Shown here: positions 35,634-46,911 of the stretch, piece by piece
Layout of the letters: each line of letters opens with the position of its first letter
Numbering within the stretch: the stretch's first letter is position 1
Assembly (NCBI RefSeq): GCF_009727055.1
Contig: NC_052360.1
Span: forward strand, 67,957,343-68,021,342
Direction: 5' to 3'
DNA from: Benincasa hispida
Taxonomy: Eukaryota > Streptophyta > Magnoliopsida > Cucurbitales > Cucurbitaceae
Length of the DNA: 64,000 nucleotides
Translations under genes and position numbers: made by a program
Notes under the pieces: generated by a model
What the model saw: only the letters and a program-made list of their open reading frames with translations
What the model was told of the DNA's origin: nothing
The model's database searches: none

Positions 35634-36160
35634 ACTCGTATACTAGTTCATTAATTTTTTTTCTAATTTTTTATTTTTTTATCGGATTAGATTTAAATTA
35701 TATAAAAATAGGAAATTTGAAAAAGATTACATATATAGTTTTCGATGATATTAAAAGAGAGATATTTTGGTGCATCTACCGTCTCACCTATGATTCATAT
35801 CTTCTTAAGGGAATAGAGAAATAAAAAAAAAAAAAAAAAATCAATGACTAAAAAAGAATTAGAGATGGATTTGCAAATTTGGATAATGAATAGAGATTTT
35901 GAAAAAGGTTAGTTGCATAATATTTGGAAAAGATTACATAAGATTTGAAAAATATGTATAGAATAATAAGTTGTCTCTGTCTTCATCCGGGATTCCATTG
36001 AAAAAGTCTAAAACAATATTTGAATATGTCATTAAAGGAAACTAAATTTTTGTTTGGTCTCAATCCTGGCCGAGATGCATTGAAATGAACTATTGAAATA
36101 ATTGATAAAAAAAAGTGTTATTTGTAAAAGAAGAAAACTTTGAGAGTTATTTTTGACAAT
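35634..36160. other. AT-rich stretch without recognised features
   Basis: Contains an A-run near 35822-35839. Nothing else is recognised. Confidence 0.5.
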
Positions 36161-36162
36161 TA

Positions 36163-36240
36163 ACCTCAATAACCCAACTAAACTAAAATCTTATTAGAGG
36201 TCAGAAGTTCGATTACCATCTTTATTGTACTACAATCTCT
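36163..36240 (+). repeat. SINE-like tRNA-derived remnant
   Basis: AACCCAACTAAACTAAAATC, then GAGGTCAGAAGTTCGATTAC: a decayed A-box-like part and a well-preserved GTTCGATT B box. Confidence 0.45.
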
Positions 36241-36264
36241 TAATCCTACACAAAGTTAAACATT

Positions 36265-36292
36265 TAATATTATATTATATTATATTATATTA
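36265..36292. repeat. (ATATT)n microsatellite
   Basis: About five pentamer units. Confidence 0.85.
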
Positions 36293-36434
36293 GTACAACA
36301 ATTGTGAATAATCTAATTAATATGAATTAATCATGATTGGTTATTTTTAATAGATTATCAATAACAATATATCTTTAGATTTAATAAATTTCAATTAACA
36401 TATTTATAATTAATATTCATAAGAATTTAATACT

Positions 36435-36650
36435 GAAAAATGAAGCGATCTCACAATATTTATAAGATAGATAGACCACTCATCTCATTCTCATTTGGTT
36501 TTAAGATAGAAACCTCAAGTTTATCTATTAGGATTTGTTTGTTTCATAGATTTTGCCATAAAATTTCATATTGACATTTAATATCTTTATTTGTTTTATA
36601 GATTTGGCCATGAGATTTTATAAGACATTTAGTATCTTTATTTGTTAAAC
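36435..36650. repeat. Dispersed repeat plus 56-bp tandem duplication
   Basis: GATCTCACAATATTTATAAG, CATCTCATTCTCATTTGGTT and TTAAGATAGAAACCTCAAGT match, in order, 37113-37200 and so form a dispersed repeat of the type often linked to TRIM/LTR ends. Next to it, TTTCATAGATTTTGCCATAA ... TATCTTTATTTGTT is tandemly repeated at 36539-36595 and 36594-36650. Confidence 0.6.
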
Positions 36651-37027
36651 CCATTTTCACTTTTTAAAACATCAGAATATTATTGTTTAGGCAACTTTAA
36701 GACTCATGTGACCTTTCTAATACCCTCTATATAGGGACTTTTATACCTGGGAAATAAGTTAATTAATAAATTAATATCAATTAATCATTACTATTAATTT
36801 TAATTAATTATTAAACATAAATATATTATTAAATTTAATATCTTAACTATTGAATATTAAATTTTTTTTTATTAATATTAATATTTTAATTATTTATATT
36901 TTCTTAATTAGTAATTAAATTAAATAATTAAAGTAATTTTAATAAAAATATTTATTATTAATTTAAGTGATTAATTAATTAATTAATATAAAAATATATT
37001 AAATAATACTAAACTTAATTTGACAGT
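36651..37027. other. Very AT-rich stretch
   Basis: TTAATTAATTAA-type simple sequence between 36760 and 37020. No gene recognised. Confidence 0.6.
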
Positions 37028-37028
37028 A

Positions 37029-37205
37029 AAAGTACAGTTCAATTGGCATAGTGCTTGTACTATCGATCTTGAGGTTTGAGGTTTGAGGGGTCTGTCAAGG
37101 ATCCGAAAAAGTCAAAGGATCTCACAATTTTTATAAAATAAATGAGCTACTTATCTCATTGCTAATTGATTTTGAAAAGTAACTCTATATTTATCTAGTA
37201 ATATT
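37029..37205 (+). repeat. SINE-like remnant with second copy of the 36435 repeat
   Basis: CAGTTCAATTGGCATAGTGC (A-box-like) and ATCTTGAGGTTTGAGGTTTG (decayed B box) fit a tRNA-derived SINE in plus orientation. Directly after it, GGATCTCACAATTTTTATAA ... TTATCTCATTGCTAATTGAT repeats the unit at 36435. A worn third relative lies at 37650-37700. Confidence 0.5.
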
Positions 37206-38430
37206 TTGAATCATTGCAAATATATAACATAATTCTTTTAAATTTTTATTAATAATATGTAATATAATTTTTTAATGTTTATTACTAGTATTTTAATTAA
37301 TTCAATACTTTAAGGGTAAACGTTTTTAATGACAAAACTACTAAAGATGTTGTTCAAATATAACAAAATTTCACTGTCTAACTGTCACTAATAGATACCT
37401 ATTGGTGTTTAAAACTCTCTATGACGGATAGATAGAGTCATCTTGTTATATTTGTAAATAAATTAGCTTTTTTTATTATATTTAAAAACAACTCATAATT
37501 TAACAACTTTTACAATTAAGTTATTTAAATTTCGATAATTGTTTTATACTTAATACCATTTTAATTTATAGTTACACTAATTTATTTATTGATTTGAAAT
37601 TAATTAATTAAATATAATGAACTCAAGTGATAAAATAAATACAATATTTAGTTTGATATAAAGTTGATGTACTATTGATTTCGAGATGAGATGTTGAATT
37701 TATTCTATATCACATATATTAAAAAAAATATACATACAACAAACAAACACAACATTTAATTATGAAATATCGACTATGGTGTATGCGAACATAAATAATA
37801 AATATAAAGAATTAGAATGGATAGCCACGAAAGAAAATCTATGATGGGGAAAGAAAGGTTAAAGAATGAGAAATGCATAAAAAACCTATCACAATTGATG
37901 AGATATTAAAGAAAGATATGGAGAAAGTAAAAGGCAATGAAGCCAAAGCATTAAATGTTGTAATGTTGTTGTCACCAAATTGGTTAGTGAATTGAAGATG
38001 ATATACAAGTAAGAAGGACAATGGAAATCTCCAGCCCAATTGATGATTCTTGACAATGACTTTTCACCAGCCATTTCAAAATCAAGAACACCTCTAATTT
38101 TAATAATACCTATTAAAAAATTATTATATATAAAAAATAAAAGAAAAATACATTTTTGCGTAGCATATATATATTTTTGGGGAAATCTTGCGTGGCATCC
38201 TTTTGACCCTTACGTAATGATAGCAACCCTTAAATAGAAACTATTAAAAACATATAATGTACTAAATATATAGCATATAACTTGTCACCTTATGGTTTTC
38301 AATTTAACGGTAACCTTGTCTAATAGACCAAGTCAACATTTTGAATTATTGCTTTTCCAAAAAAAAAGAATAATTATTGTAAGTTTTTAAATAATACCTA
38401 GCAAGGGTGTTGTGTATATAAAAAAAAAAA
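37206..38430. other. AT-rich stretch without a recognised gene
   Basis: Short overlapping frames at 37839-38237 on both strands are not recognised. Nothing else is recognised apart from the worn SINE-like text near 37650-37700. Confidence 0.45.
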
Positions 38431-38434
38431 AAGA

Positions 38435-38886
38435 AAGGAAAATTGTCGCTTTATATCTCTAAACTTTTGAGATGTGTATCAATTTACACAATCTATTACG
38501 TTTTATTTGAAAAAATCTCATGTGAAACTTATAATTGTACTTGTTAAATCCCTAAACTTTCATTAATGAATCAATTTAGACTTTCAGTTGGAATTTCCTT
38601 TGAGAGTCATCCATGTATTTACTTTAATCGTCTATTTTGTAAAATTGACATTTGAAGAAGGCTATACACGTTTGAGAATTAATGTATGGGTGATTTTTAA
38701 AGGTAATTAATGAATGGTTTAAATTGTGATGGTAAGTTTAAGAATTTGGTTGATTCAAATTATAAGTTTCCAACGATATTTGTCGAAAGAAACTAGAGAA
38801 TGGTGTAAATTGATATATTTACAAAAGTTTAGAGTTTTATTTGATATAACTTTAAAGTTTGGGAGTATAAATTGATATTTGCCCTA
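38435..38886. repeat. Foldback element
   Basis: The left arm CTCTAAACTTTTGAGATGTG, TATCAATTTACAC is mirrored on the right as GTGTAAATTGATATATTTAC, AAAAGTTTAGAG and again as AGTATAAATTGATATTTGCC. The axis is near 38650-38680. Confidence 0.6.
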
Positions 38887-38904
38887 AAAAATGAGATGAG
38901 ATAC

Positions 38905-39000
38905 GAGTAGTTTTGGTTTGAGGGATTTGAACACGGAACGTCCTGAACCAATCTATTATGATATCATTTTAAATCATCGATTGATTGAAAAGTTAAAACT
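38905..39000 (-). repeat. SINE-like remnant, minus strand
   Basis: On the minus strand, GGACGTTCCGTGTTCAAATC contains a GTTCAAATCC-type B box and TCAATCGATGATTTAAAATG a decayed upstream part. Confidence 0.4.
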
Positions 39001-39875
39001 AATATGTGAATTCTTTAGCAAATTTTCGTAATTGCTTTTCATCCTATACAAATCAACCTAAAATATATCATAACTTATATGCTTAACATTCAAGTATTTG
39101 AAATATTTTTGTATCTTTGTGTCATTAATGGATTGAGATTTGTAGAACTTATTTTTATTTTAGGAATATGACTAAGAATTCAAATTTGTAAGAAAGTATA
39201 CATAAATTTTAAAAACAATAAAAATAAATTAAAATAAAGTTATTATCAAACAAGATCAAATTAGCTATTTGTGGTGTTTTCTCATTCCAAAACATGGGGC
39301 TCTTCTCTCAGCAATTTCAAGTTCAAAGGTCGATTTCAATGACGTTGGGACGTTTTTTATTTAATGAGAAGACTACCATTTTTATTTTTATTTTTTATTT
39401 TTCTTCTTTGTTTGTTTCTTCCACATGTCTGCTGAAAGCAAGGTTCGCATTTTGTATAAATTTTATTTTCACATACAAAATTTCTTAAAACTAAAAGCCA
39501 TAATATACTTCGACTTAATCATTGTATTCTATTCAATTATGAATTAATTTTGATTTATCTATAACAATTGTGATTGAGAGGGATTAATTATATTTTTATT
39601 TCGTCGTAGTCTTTCACATAACATTATAAGATTACATCCCATTTCATAATTATTATATCATCGATTGACTTAAAATTAATTTAAGTTAATTGATGAAGGT
39701 AAAATTATATTATATATAATATATATATATATATCAAAACTCTACTTCACTTGTGAGCTTGAAATATATAGAACACCTAACAAGTGAAAATCTAATTTAA
39801 TTAGGAGAAAATAACGATACAAGACCTTATACCATATTAAATCATTGACTAATCCAAAAATTTAATATTATATAA
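39001..39875. other. AT-rich stretch without a recognised gene
   Basis: An alternating TA tract at 39709-39734. The frame at 39294-39488 is not recognised. Confidence 0.5.
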
Positions 39876-39879
39876 ACAC

Positions 39880-40125
39880 TTAATGATAACATTTTTTTTA
39901 TATATCTTTTGTTTTTTATTTTCTATTTTTAAAAAATTAGAAACAAGAATACTTTTAATAACTATTTTTGTTTCCTTGTTATGAGAAAAATAGGAATATA
40001 AACTTGTTCTAACTTATTTCTTATTTTCTTATTTTTTTTCCTTTTAATAGCTAAAAAAATAATTTACCTAAATAGTCGAAAATATCTTATTTAGCAAAAT
40101 AAAAACAATTATCAAAAGCTTAGAG
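39880..40125. mobile_element. MITE (family M2)
   Basis: Left end AATGATAACATTTTTTTTAT; right end, inverted, TTTTGATAATTGTTTTTATT. The inside has two facing AGAAACAAGAATA / GTTTCCTTGTTATG type segments. No coding region. Confidence 0.5.
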
Positions 40126-41710
40126 ATACAAATAATTTTGTTGAGCTCAAAAAAAAAAAAAAAAAATGAAACTAATACATATTGATGCAAAATTAATAAT
40201 TATTTTTATCCTTCAAATATTAGTCAAATTTGATATGCATTATTATAAATCTCACTCTAGTCATATGCTTAAAATGATATCTGCTCCAGTCTAATTGATT
40301 TATATTGTTATGTAAATATCATGATTTTAATTTAATAACAAAAATTGTTTCAACCCAATTTGATAAAAAAAAATGTGATCTCTCTCACTCGAGTCATTTG
40401 GCTTAAATAATGTTGACTTATATCCACCTCATTTATATTGTTTTATAAGTGTCATGGTTGAAAAATATTAAAATGAAACTATATATACGTTTTAATGAGA
40501 AAAATTAATCGTAAAATTCTTACCGATTCCAACTAGGCTAAAATTTAAAATACTAAATATATACATTTATTCTAAAAAATATTTCCTTGCTGAACTTTTA
40601 TATTTTTTTTGGGTTAAATAAAGAATTTATAGTTGACATTGTTATAGATTAATATTGATGACTTATTTTGTTTGTTTTTATTTTATTTCTCATCAATAAT
40701 AATATATTAAGGAGTAGGACAATAATATATTGTTTTAGATTAGGTTAGCAAACATAGGGTGGATTTGTAAGATACCTAATGATTTTTTGAAAATCAATAA
40801 TAAGAAACTATAAAAGAATTAAGAGAATATAAAGAATACAAAGATTGTATTCTAAGTTCTTTTTTGTTGAGGAGACGTGTAGGCAACTTTTTGTGGCTTC
40901 TATGTTTCATTAAAAAAGTGTTCATCATAAGAAAATTTTGGTTTCTTAACATGATTTTAAAAGGGTAAAATCAATATTTTTAAATTAGTCGCTTAAGATA
41001 TATATTTTTAAAGTTTAAATTCTTCTTGATTTTATACTAAAAACCAAATAATTTTATGTTATTTCTTACTAATATTATTGTAATCTATACAAATACTTTA
41101 TGATTGGAAAAAAAAATATATTTTATAAGAACTAATATCAACTTGTTAGGTACAATGAACCCTCCAACATAACTTTACGATGATATGATATTGTTTATTT
41201 TGAAAATGAATCCTCGTGCTTTTATTTTTGGTTTCATCCTACGAAACTTCATAAATCAATGGAGATAGTTGTTGTCATTTGTATATATATCCATGATAAT
41301 CCTCCTATTTAGCTAATATAAAACTTTGGTCGCATTTTCGACAACGACATGTAAATTAAATATTTTTATATCTTCCAAATTTTGACATTTTCTTGTTTAG
41401 TCCGATCACCGTCTTTTGTATGCTTAAAATTGTTGACAGTTTATTTTTACATTTTTGCTTAAAAAAAATCCTTTAACATGAGCTAAGCTAGTTCCGGTAT
41501 TTATGTGACTTGATTGATTGAAAGTTTCTATGGTTGAATTCTATCTGATTTTATTGGTTGATTGTGTAATTTTTTAAATCTAGTTTTGAAGAGAGATTAT
41601 TGCATCAATAATTTAAGTCCAAAGGTTAATTTAATGAATTAATGTTTAAGAGTTTATCAGAATTATGTAATTTTGAGTTTTCAGATTGATTATAGTAATT
41701 AATTATATGG
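40126..41710. other. AT-rich intergenic stretch
   Basis: Two similar segments at about 40235-40330 and 40365-40460 (ATCTCACTCTAGTCATATGC against CTCTCACTCGAGTCATTTGG, each followed by TTATATTGTT) look like diverged tandem copies of one repeat. No gene recognised. Confidence 0.45.
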
Positions 41711-41714
41711 AAAT

Positions 41715-42596
41715 AGTAGAGGCGTGTTTCGAAAACTGTTTCTAAATTTTAATTATATATATGTAAATGGTATATGCATGTTTCTATAATTGTTTTCAGA
41801 TTTTGTGATTAGAATAATGCAAAATTTAAAGTTCCAATTTTAATAACATAATAGGGTTAAATAGGGAGATTTTGTGATTAGAATGCTAAATGTGTTTCAA
41901 AAATTGTTTCCAAATTTTGATATATATACACGTGTATGTCTATATATGTATCTACATATCTACATATACATATCTACATCTACATATACATATATCTACA
42001 TATACATACATGTACATATACATACATCTATATATACATACAAATGCATCTACATACATCTACATACCTATACAGATACATGTACATACCTATACATATG
42101 TACATAAATACCTATACTTGTGTATATACATACATATACATACTTATAATATATATATATATATATTATGCGCGCGCAAATGGTAGATGCGTGTTTCGAA
42201 ATCTATCTCAAGATTTTGTGATTAAAATAGTACAAATTTTGAAGGAAAAAAATATTCATCTCTAACTTTAATAATTCAATTCATTATTGCTAAATAGGGG
42301 ATCTTGTAATTAGAATGATATAGGTGCATGTTTCGAAATTTGTTTCCATATTTTGTGATTAGAATAGTGCAAATTTTGAAGAAAAAGAATAATATGTTTC
42401 CAACTTTAATAACTTAATTCATTATTGCTAAATAGGGGAATTTTGGGAATAGAATGGTAGGTGCTTATTTAAAAAATTGTTCCTAAATTTTAATTATATA
42501 TATATGAATGGTAGATGCGTGTTTTGAAATTTGTTTCCAAATTCTGTGATTAGAATAGTTTAAATTTTGAAGAAAAAATTATATGTTTCTAATAGC
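41715..42596. repeat. Tandem array of about 120-180 bp units
   Basis: Units carry GGTAGATGCGTGTTTCGAAA, TTGTTTCCAAATTTTGTGAT, TAGAATAGTGCAAATTTTGA and TTTCCAACTTTAATAAC in this order. At least six full or partial units are seen (41715, 41772, 41870, 42180, 42325, 42455, 42505). The array continues at 43690-43960 after an insertion. Confidence 0.75.
41922..42170. repeat. Compound (ATACAT/ATCTAC)n microsatellite
   Basis: A pure A/T/C tract of TACATATACATC-type words inside one unit of the tandem array, ending in (TA)n and CGCGCGC. It creates three overlapping tyrosine/isoleucine/histidine-rich plus-strand frames that are not genes. Confidence 0.9.
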
Positions 42597-43690
42597 ATAA
42601 AAAATGTGCTATCTCACTCCTAATTCGAAATCATTCTTGTATTTTACTTGTATTTCATGATTTTACAGATATCGAGCATATTTTAAATAGAACCATTTCT
42701 TGGAGCCAATTTCGGGTTAAAACGTGCTTATTTGGAGACTTAGAGCATCAACGAGGAGAAGAGAAACACAAAGAACAAAAATGAGTTAGCGTCGCGGCAT
42801 TGCTCGACACTTGTCACAGTGCCCAAACCCAAGAGCCTTGTTTCCAAGATTTGAAGGAGCATCGTGACGCTACTCCTTAGCACTACAATGCTATAATGTT
42901 TGACAGATAGGACGTGCATTCAGAGAGCCGTATGATTGTAGGCTAAGGTGTGATTAGCTCGAGTTTCGAAGCTTAATTTTTTATGTGTAAACTCATGAGG
43001 TCATGAACAATTTATCTTATAATTTTATAGCTTAAGGATTTCTCATCTTGTTCTTATTCTTATGACTAAATATGTTTACGATTCTCTGATAAATTAGCCA
43101 AATATGTCTAGTTAATTGTTATAGATCTACACTTAACACGTAAACGTTAGATTCTTAGATCGCTAAGTGACAAAGACTTAAGTTATGACTATAAATTAGT
43201 TTGGCAATTCCAAACGACCATTAGCATTCATCTAACTAATCTAAGTGAGGATCACATCGAACACTTAATTAGGCTATTCCGAATCATTTTGTTTGTTTTA
43301 GCAATGACCCTAGATCTTAATGCTAATTGATTCATATGTTTAGGATGTTTTTCATCTAGACACAAAGGTCAATTTGATTAATAGACGTCGATTTAGCTTT
43401 TCTATGTGATAGGTTAAGCTTACACAAACAAGATTACAAATAATTTGTGTGATCAATTGATATTTGAGTAGTAAATTAGGAATAACCTCAATATAATCCA
43501 GGCTGGATACTTTATCTCATCTATATTTCAACTCGATCAACTTTTAATTTCGTATACATTTTACAAATGCTTTTCTTCACAATTGAAGCACTCAACCATT
43601 CAACCCCCTTACCTAACGATAAGTATTTTAAGTAGGAAATTGGTTAGCTCTTTGTGGATCAACTTGTTAATACGCCAAGCTTCAACAACT
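42597..43690 (+). mobile_element. 1.1-kb non-coding retroelement-like insertion in the array
   Basis: The sequence differs sharply in composition from the array, and the array phrase TATGTTTC...CAACTTT(CCAC)TTTAATAA is interrupted by it. It has ATTTTACAGATATCGAGCAT, GCGTCGCGGCATTGCTCGAC and AATCCAGGCTGGATACTTTA, text of the kind found in the non-coding part of large gypsy-type elements, here in plus orientation. Edges and target duplication are not clear. Confidence 0.45.
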
Positions 43691-43960
43691 TTTGGTTCAT
43701 CAACTTTCCACTTTAATAAATTAATTCATTACCCCAAAAATGGGGGATATTGTGATTAGAATATGGTAGATACGTGTTTTGAAAACTATTTCCAGATTTT
43801 AATTATATATGCGAATGGTAGATGCGTGTTTTGAAAACTGTTTCTAGATTTTGTGGTTAAAATAGTGTAAATTTAGAAAAAAAAAAAAATTATATGTTTC
43901 AAACTTTAGTAAGTATATAGTCCCATTTGTAAACTTAATTCATTATTGTCAATTTAAAAT
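43691..43960. repeat. Continuation of the tandem array
   Basis: TTAATTCATTACCCCAAAAA, GGTAGATACGTGTTTTGAAA and GGTAGATGCGTGTTTTGAAA show two more units of the array at 41715-42596. Confidence 0.75.
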
Positions 43961-44790
43961 AGTTACAATTTTTTTTTTAAACATAAATCATGTTTATAAA
44001 TTAATTAATAATGGTCTATATTTAATCCAATATTTAATGATAACTATCTTTAATTTTGTTTTTATAAGATTACCACTAATTTTATGATTTGTAATATATT
44101 ATTAAATACATTTGGACAATATTTGCATCTTCTAAAGAAAAATACATATTTGAACATAAATACAATTTCATTTTCAAAATTACCAACCAAACAAGTTTAG
44201 ATATGAGCCAAATATGTAGGGACAAACAAAATAACCTGCTTTTTAAATCTTTTTCTGCTCTTTATTTTAAACTACTTTTTCTTTATAAAACTTTAAACAC
44301 GTTTATATTATAAATGAAAGCAAATACATTATAAAATGATAAAATAAGGTAAAAACAAATTCCTTTGAAACAAATTAAGGTAAAAGAATTAAATAAATTT
44401 TATAATGTATATGGATAATTATCTATGAATTTAGGGCTTATTTTTATGCATTATTGTGGCTTGAAATTTTGGTAGTATCTAATCATTTAATATCATGATA
44501 TGAGGACTTGAAAAAATAAAGTGAAAGTACAAGTGGCTTAAAAAAAATCCTTGTAAGGAAGTACAAATGAAGTACTTAACATTTAACATACCACAAGTGG
44601 CTTAACATAAGTACAAATAGCTCCTAAAGAAATTTCACTACAGGAGAAGAGGAAAGGTTTGACTTCAAATGGAAGCAACATCTTAAGAAGAGAAAAATAA
44701 TTTTTTTTGGTCTTTTGAAATTCGCGTTTTCTTTTTGTCCTTTAATTTTAAAATATTACACTTTTCGTCCTTAAATTTTTAAATTGAATC
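43961..44790. other. AT-rich stretch without a recognised gene
   Basis: A direct repeat of ACAAGTGGCTTAA occurs at about 44530 and 44593. Nothing else is recognised. Confidence 0.5.
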
Positions 44791-44794
44791 TTAA

Positions 44795-45055
44795 TTTAGG
44801 TCCGTTTGATAATCATTTAATTTTTTATTTTTGTTTTGAAAAATCAAACCTGTTTCATTCACATTTCTTATATAATTTGCATCTTTCTTAAATACTGAAT
44901 TTTTAACCAAATTTTAAAAATAAAAACAACTTTTTGAAAAACTATTTGTTTTTTAGTTCTCAGAATTTAGCTTGGTTTTTTAAATTATTGTTGAAAAGTA
45001 AATAACAAATGAAGAAATTCAAAGGTAAAAATAGTGTTCATAAGCTTAATTTAAA
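44795..45055. mobile_element. MITE, family M1, copy 2 (right end lost)
   Basis: Begins GGTCCGTTTGATAATCATTT and follows the order of copy 1 (AATTTTTAACCAAATTTTAA, TTGAAAAGTAAATAACAAAT, GTAAAAATAGTGTTCATAAG). The right terminal repeat is missing. Confidence 0.65.
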
Positions 45056-45080
45056 AAAAATATATATTAGGGCAAGTGAG

Positions 45081-45225
45081 TAACTATGAAATATATTAGG
45101 GCATAAACTCAACTAGAATAGTTTGTAGTTGCAAGTGAGTTTTGGGAAGTTTCTTAAATGGGCTCAATAAACCCATGTGGCTCCACTTTTGGGCCTAATA
45201 ACTATGAAATATATTAGGGCATAAA
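45081..45225. repeat. 27-bp perfect direct repeat spaced by 91 bp
   Basis: TAACTATGAAATATATTAGG plus GCATAAA occurs at 45081-45107 and 45199-45225. Tandem duplication or the footprint of a small insertion are both possible. Confidence 0.8.
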
Positions 45226-45705
45226 AAAATTATTCATTCTTTTTAGAGTATTAATTTTCTAGTACTTCAACCATGGGTTTATTTCAAGACTAAAGAATGA
45301 TGTTATCACTTATGCATCATAATGATAAAAGTGTTAATTTTCTTTATATATTTTGGATTATTTCTCTATATTTACTTATTGATTAGTTAAATATTTGATA
45401 TCTAATATGGTCTATCCACGTGTATCATTTCTTTTCCTATATATTATGGTACTATTGAAGAGAACACAATAGTCTTCTCAACATTTAGCTTCTTCATCTT
45501 CTATATACTTTGAAATAACGTCTAAATGAAAACAGACTTATTTATCTCACTCATGAGTTAAAAGCTCGCAACAAGTGATTGATGCTTAATGAAAGACCCA
45601 ACAAATTATCTATGCAATTGCCCTTTGATAAATCTCCCCTAATTCTTTTCCTCACTCACCATATCTTTATTTTAAATCTAATCATCTAAATTCTAGATAC
45701 CTCAA

Positions 45706-45742
<37 letters not shown>

Positions 45743-46911
45743 TTACTTTTAATAATATGATTGTCTTCCAAAAATATTTGTTGATTGACCAATCCATCTT
45801 CATTCCTATCTATTTATCAACTTTTAAATCTTTCACAATTTTGTCCTTTAGAATATTGCTACTACATGTACGTTGGAATCGTTTAGAGACATGATAGAAT
45901 TTAAATTTACTTTAGATAGAAATAAATATTTATTTGGGATCTTTAAAAGATTTTTTTTTTAAATAAGGAATTTAAATTTTAAATCTCTTGATCAAAAGAG
46001 AACATACAAACCATCTACGAGTCCTTTAACCAAAGTTCAATAAAATGGTTGAAAATAAAATGAAAAGTGGAAGAAAGATAAACTATGTTTCTTAAATCTG
46101 TCATATGACCCTTATTCAGCAAACTCTGTTTATCTTATAGTTTTTTATTTCAAATATTTATTAGAGTTTATGTTTTTATTGGGGATAATATGAATGACTA
46201 AACTCCATTCCGAAGGATTGATGTAATCTTTTAGTCTTTACAATTGATTAATTAAAAATACTCTTCTTATATTGCAACAATCACACGTGTTGTATATGTA
46301 TGGTTAATTTTTTTTTCTTGCCACAGATAAATGATTGTTAACTATTTAAGTTTTAGTTTGAAAGAGAAAAATTTTTCATTAGAACATGGATGCATGAGTA
46401 TTTGTAAATGAATTATTGCACGAATGTAAAGAATTTTCTTAAAAATTACAAAAGTGAGATTTCGTTCTTTGATGTTTTGCTTGTTATTACAAATCTGATT
46501 ATTCAAGAAATTTCATTAAATCTCTATAATATTTTACGATGACAAATATTAAATTGTTACACAAATTGTGTAAAGTATAGAAACTAAATTGTTAACTTAT
46601 TAAAGATGATAGACTAGATTGTTAAAATCTAACAATCTTGAAAGTATATCATTTGAAAAAGTTGAATCACCAAAAAGTATCTTCAAACAACTTTTTTATA
46701 TTTGAATTATCTTAATAATCCAAGCATATTATTTGACAAGAAAACTACAAGTTCATGGTAAAGAGGTATGAAAACAGAAATTAAGAAGTGATAGAAACCC
46801 ATTGAACCATTCAATAATGAAGGCAATTAGCTTCAAATTGTTATTGTTATTGTAGCATAGCCTATAATAATCCTTGTGGGAAAGTAGAATAGAACTGTAA
46901 AATAATGAATT
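45226..46911. other. Intergenic stretch downstream of cytochrome b5
   Basis: Holds an (ATT)n microsatellite of about twelve units at 45706-45742. No gene recognised. The 3' end of the cytochrome b5 transcript should lie between about 46650 and 46911; I see no perfect AATAAA on the minus strand right after the stop, only weaker AT-rich candidates. Confidence 0.45.

Noticed and set aside
41874..42265. Three overlapping plus-strand frames rich in Tyr, Ile and His
   Set aside because: They are translations of the ATACAT/ATCTAC microsatellite in three frames.
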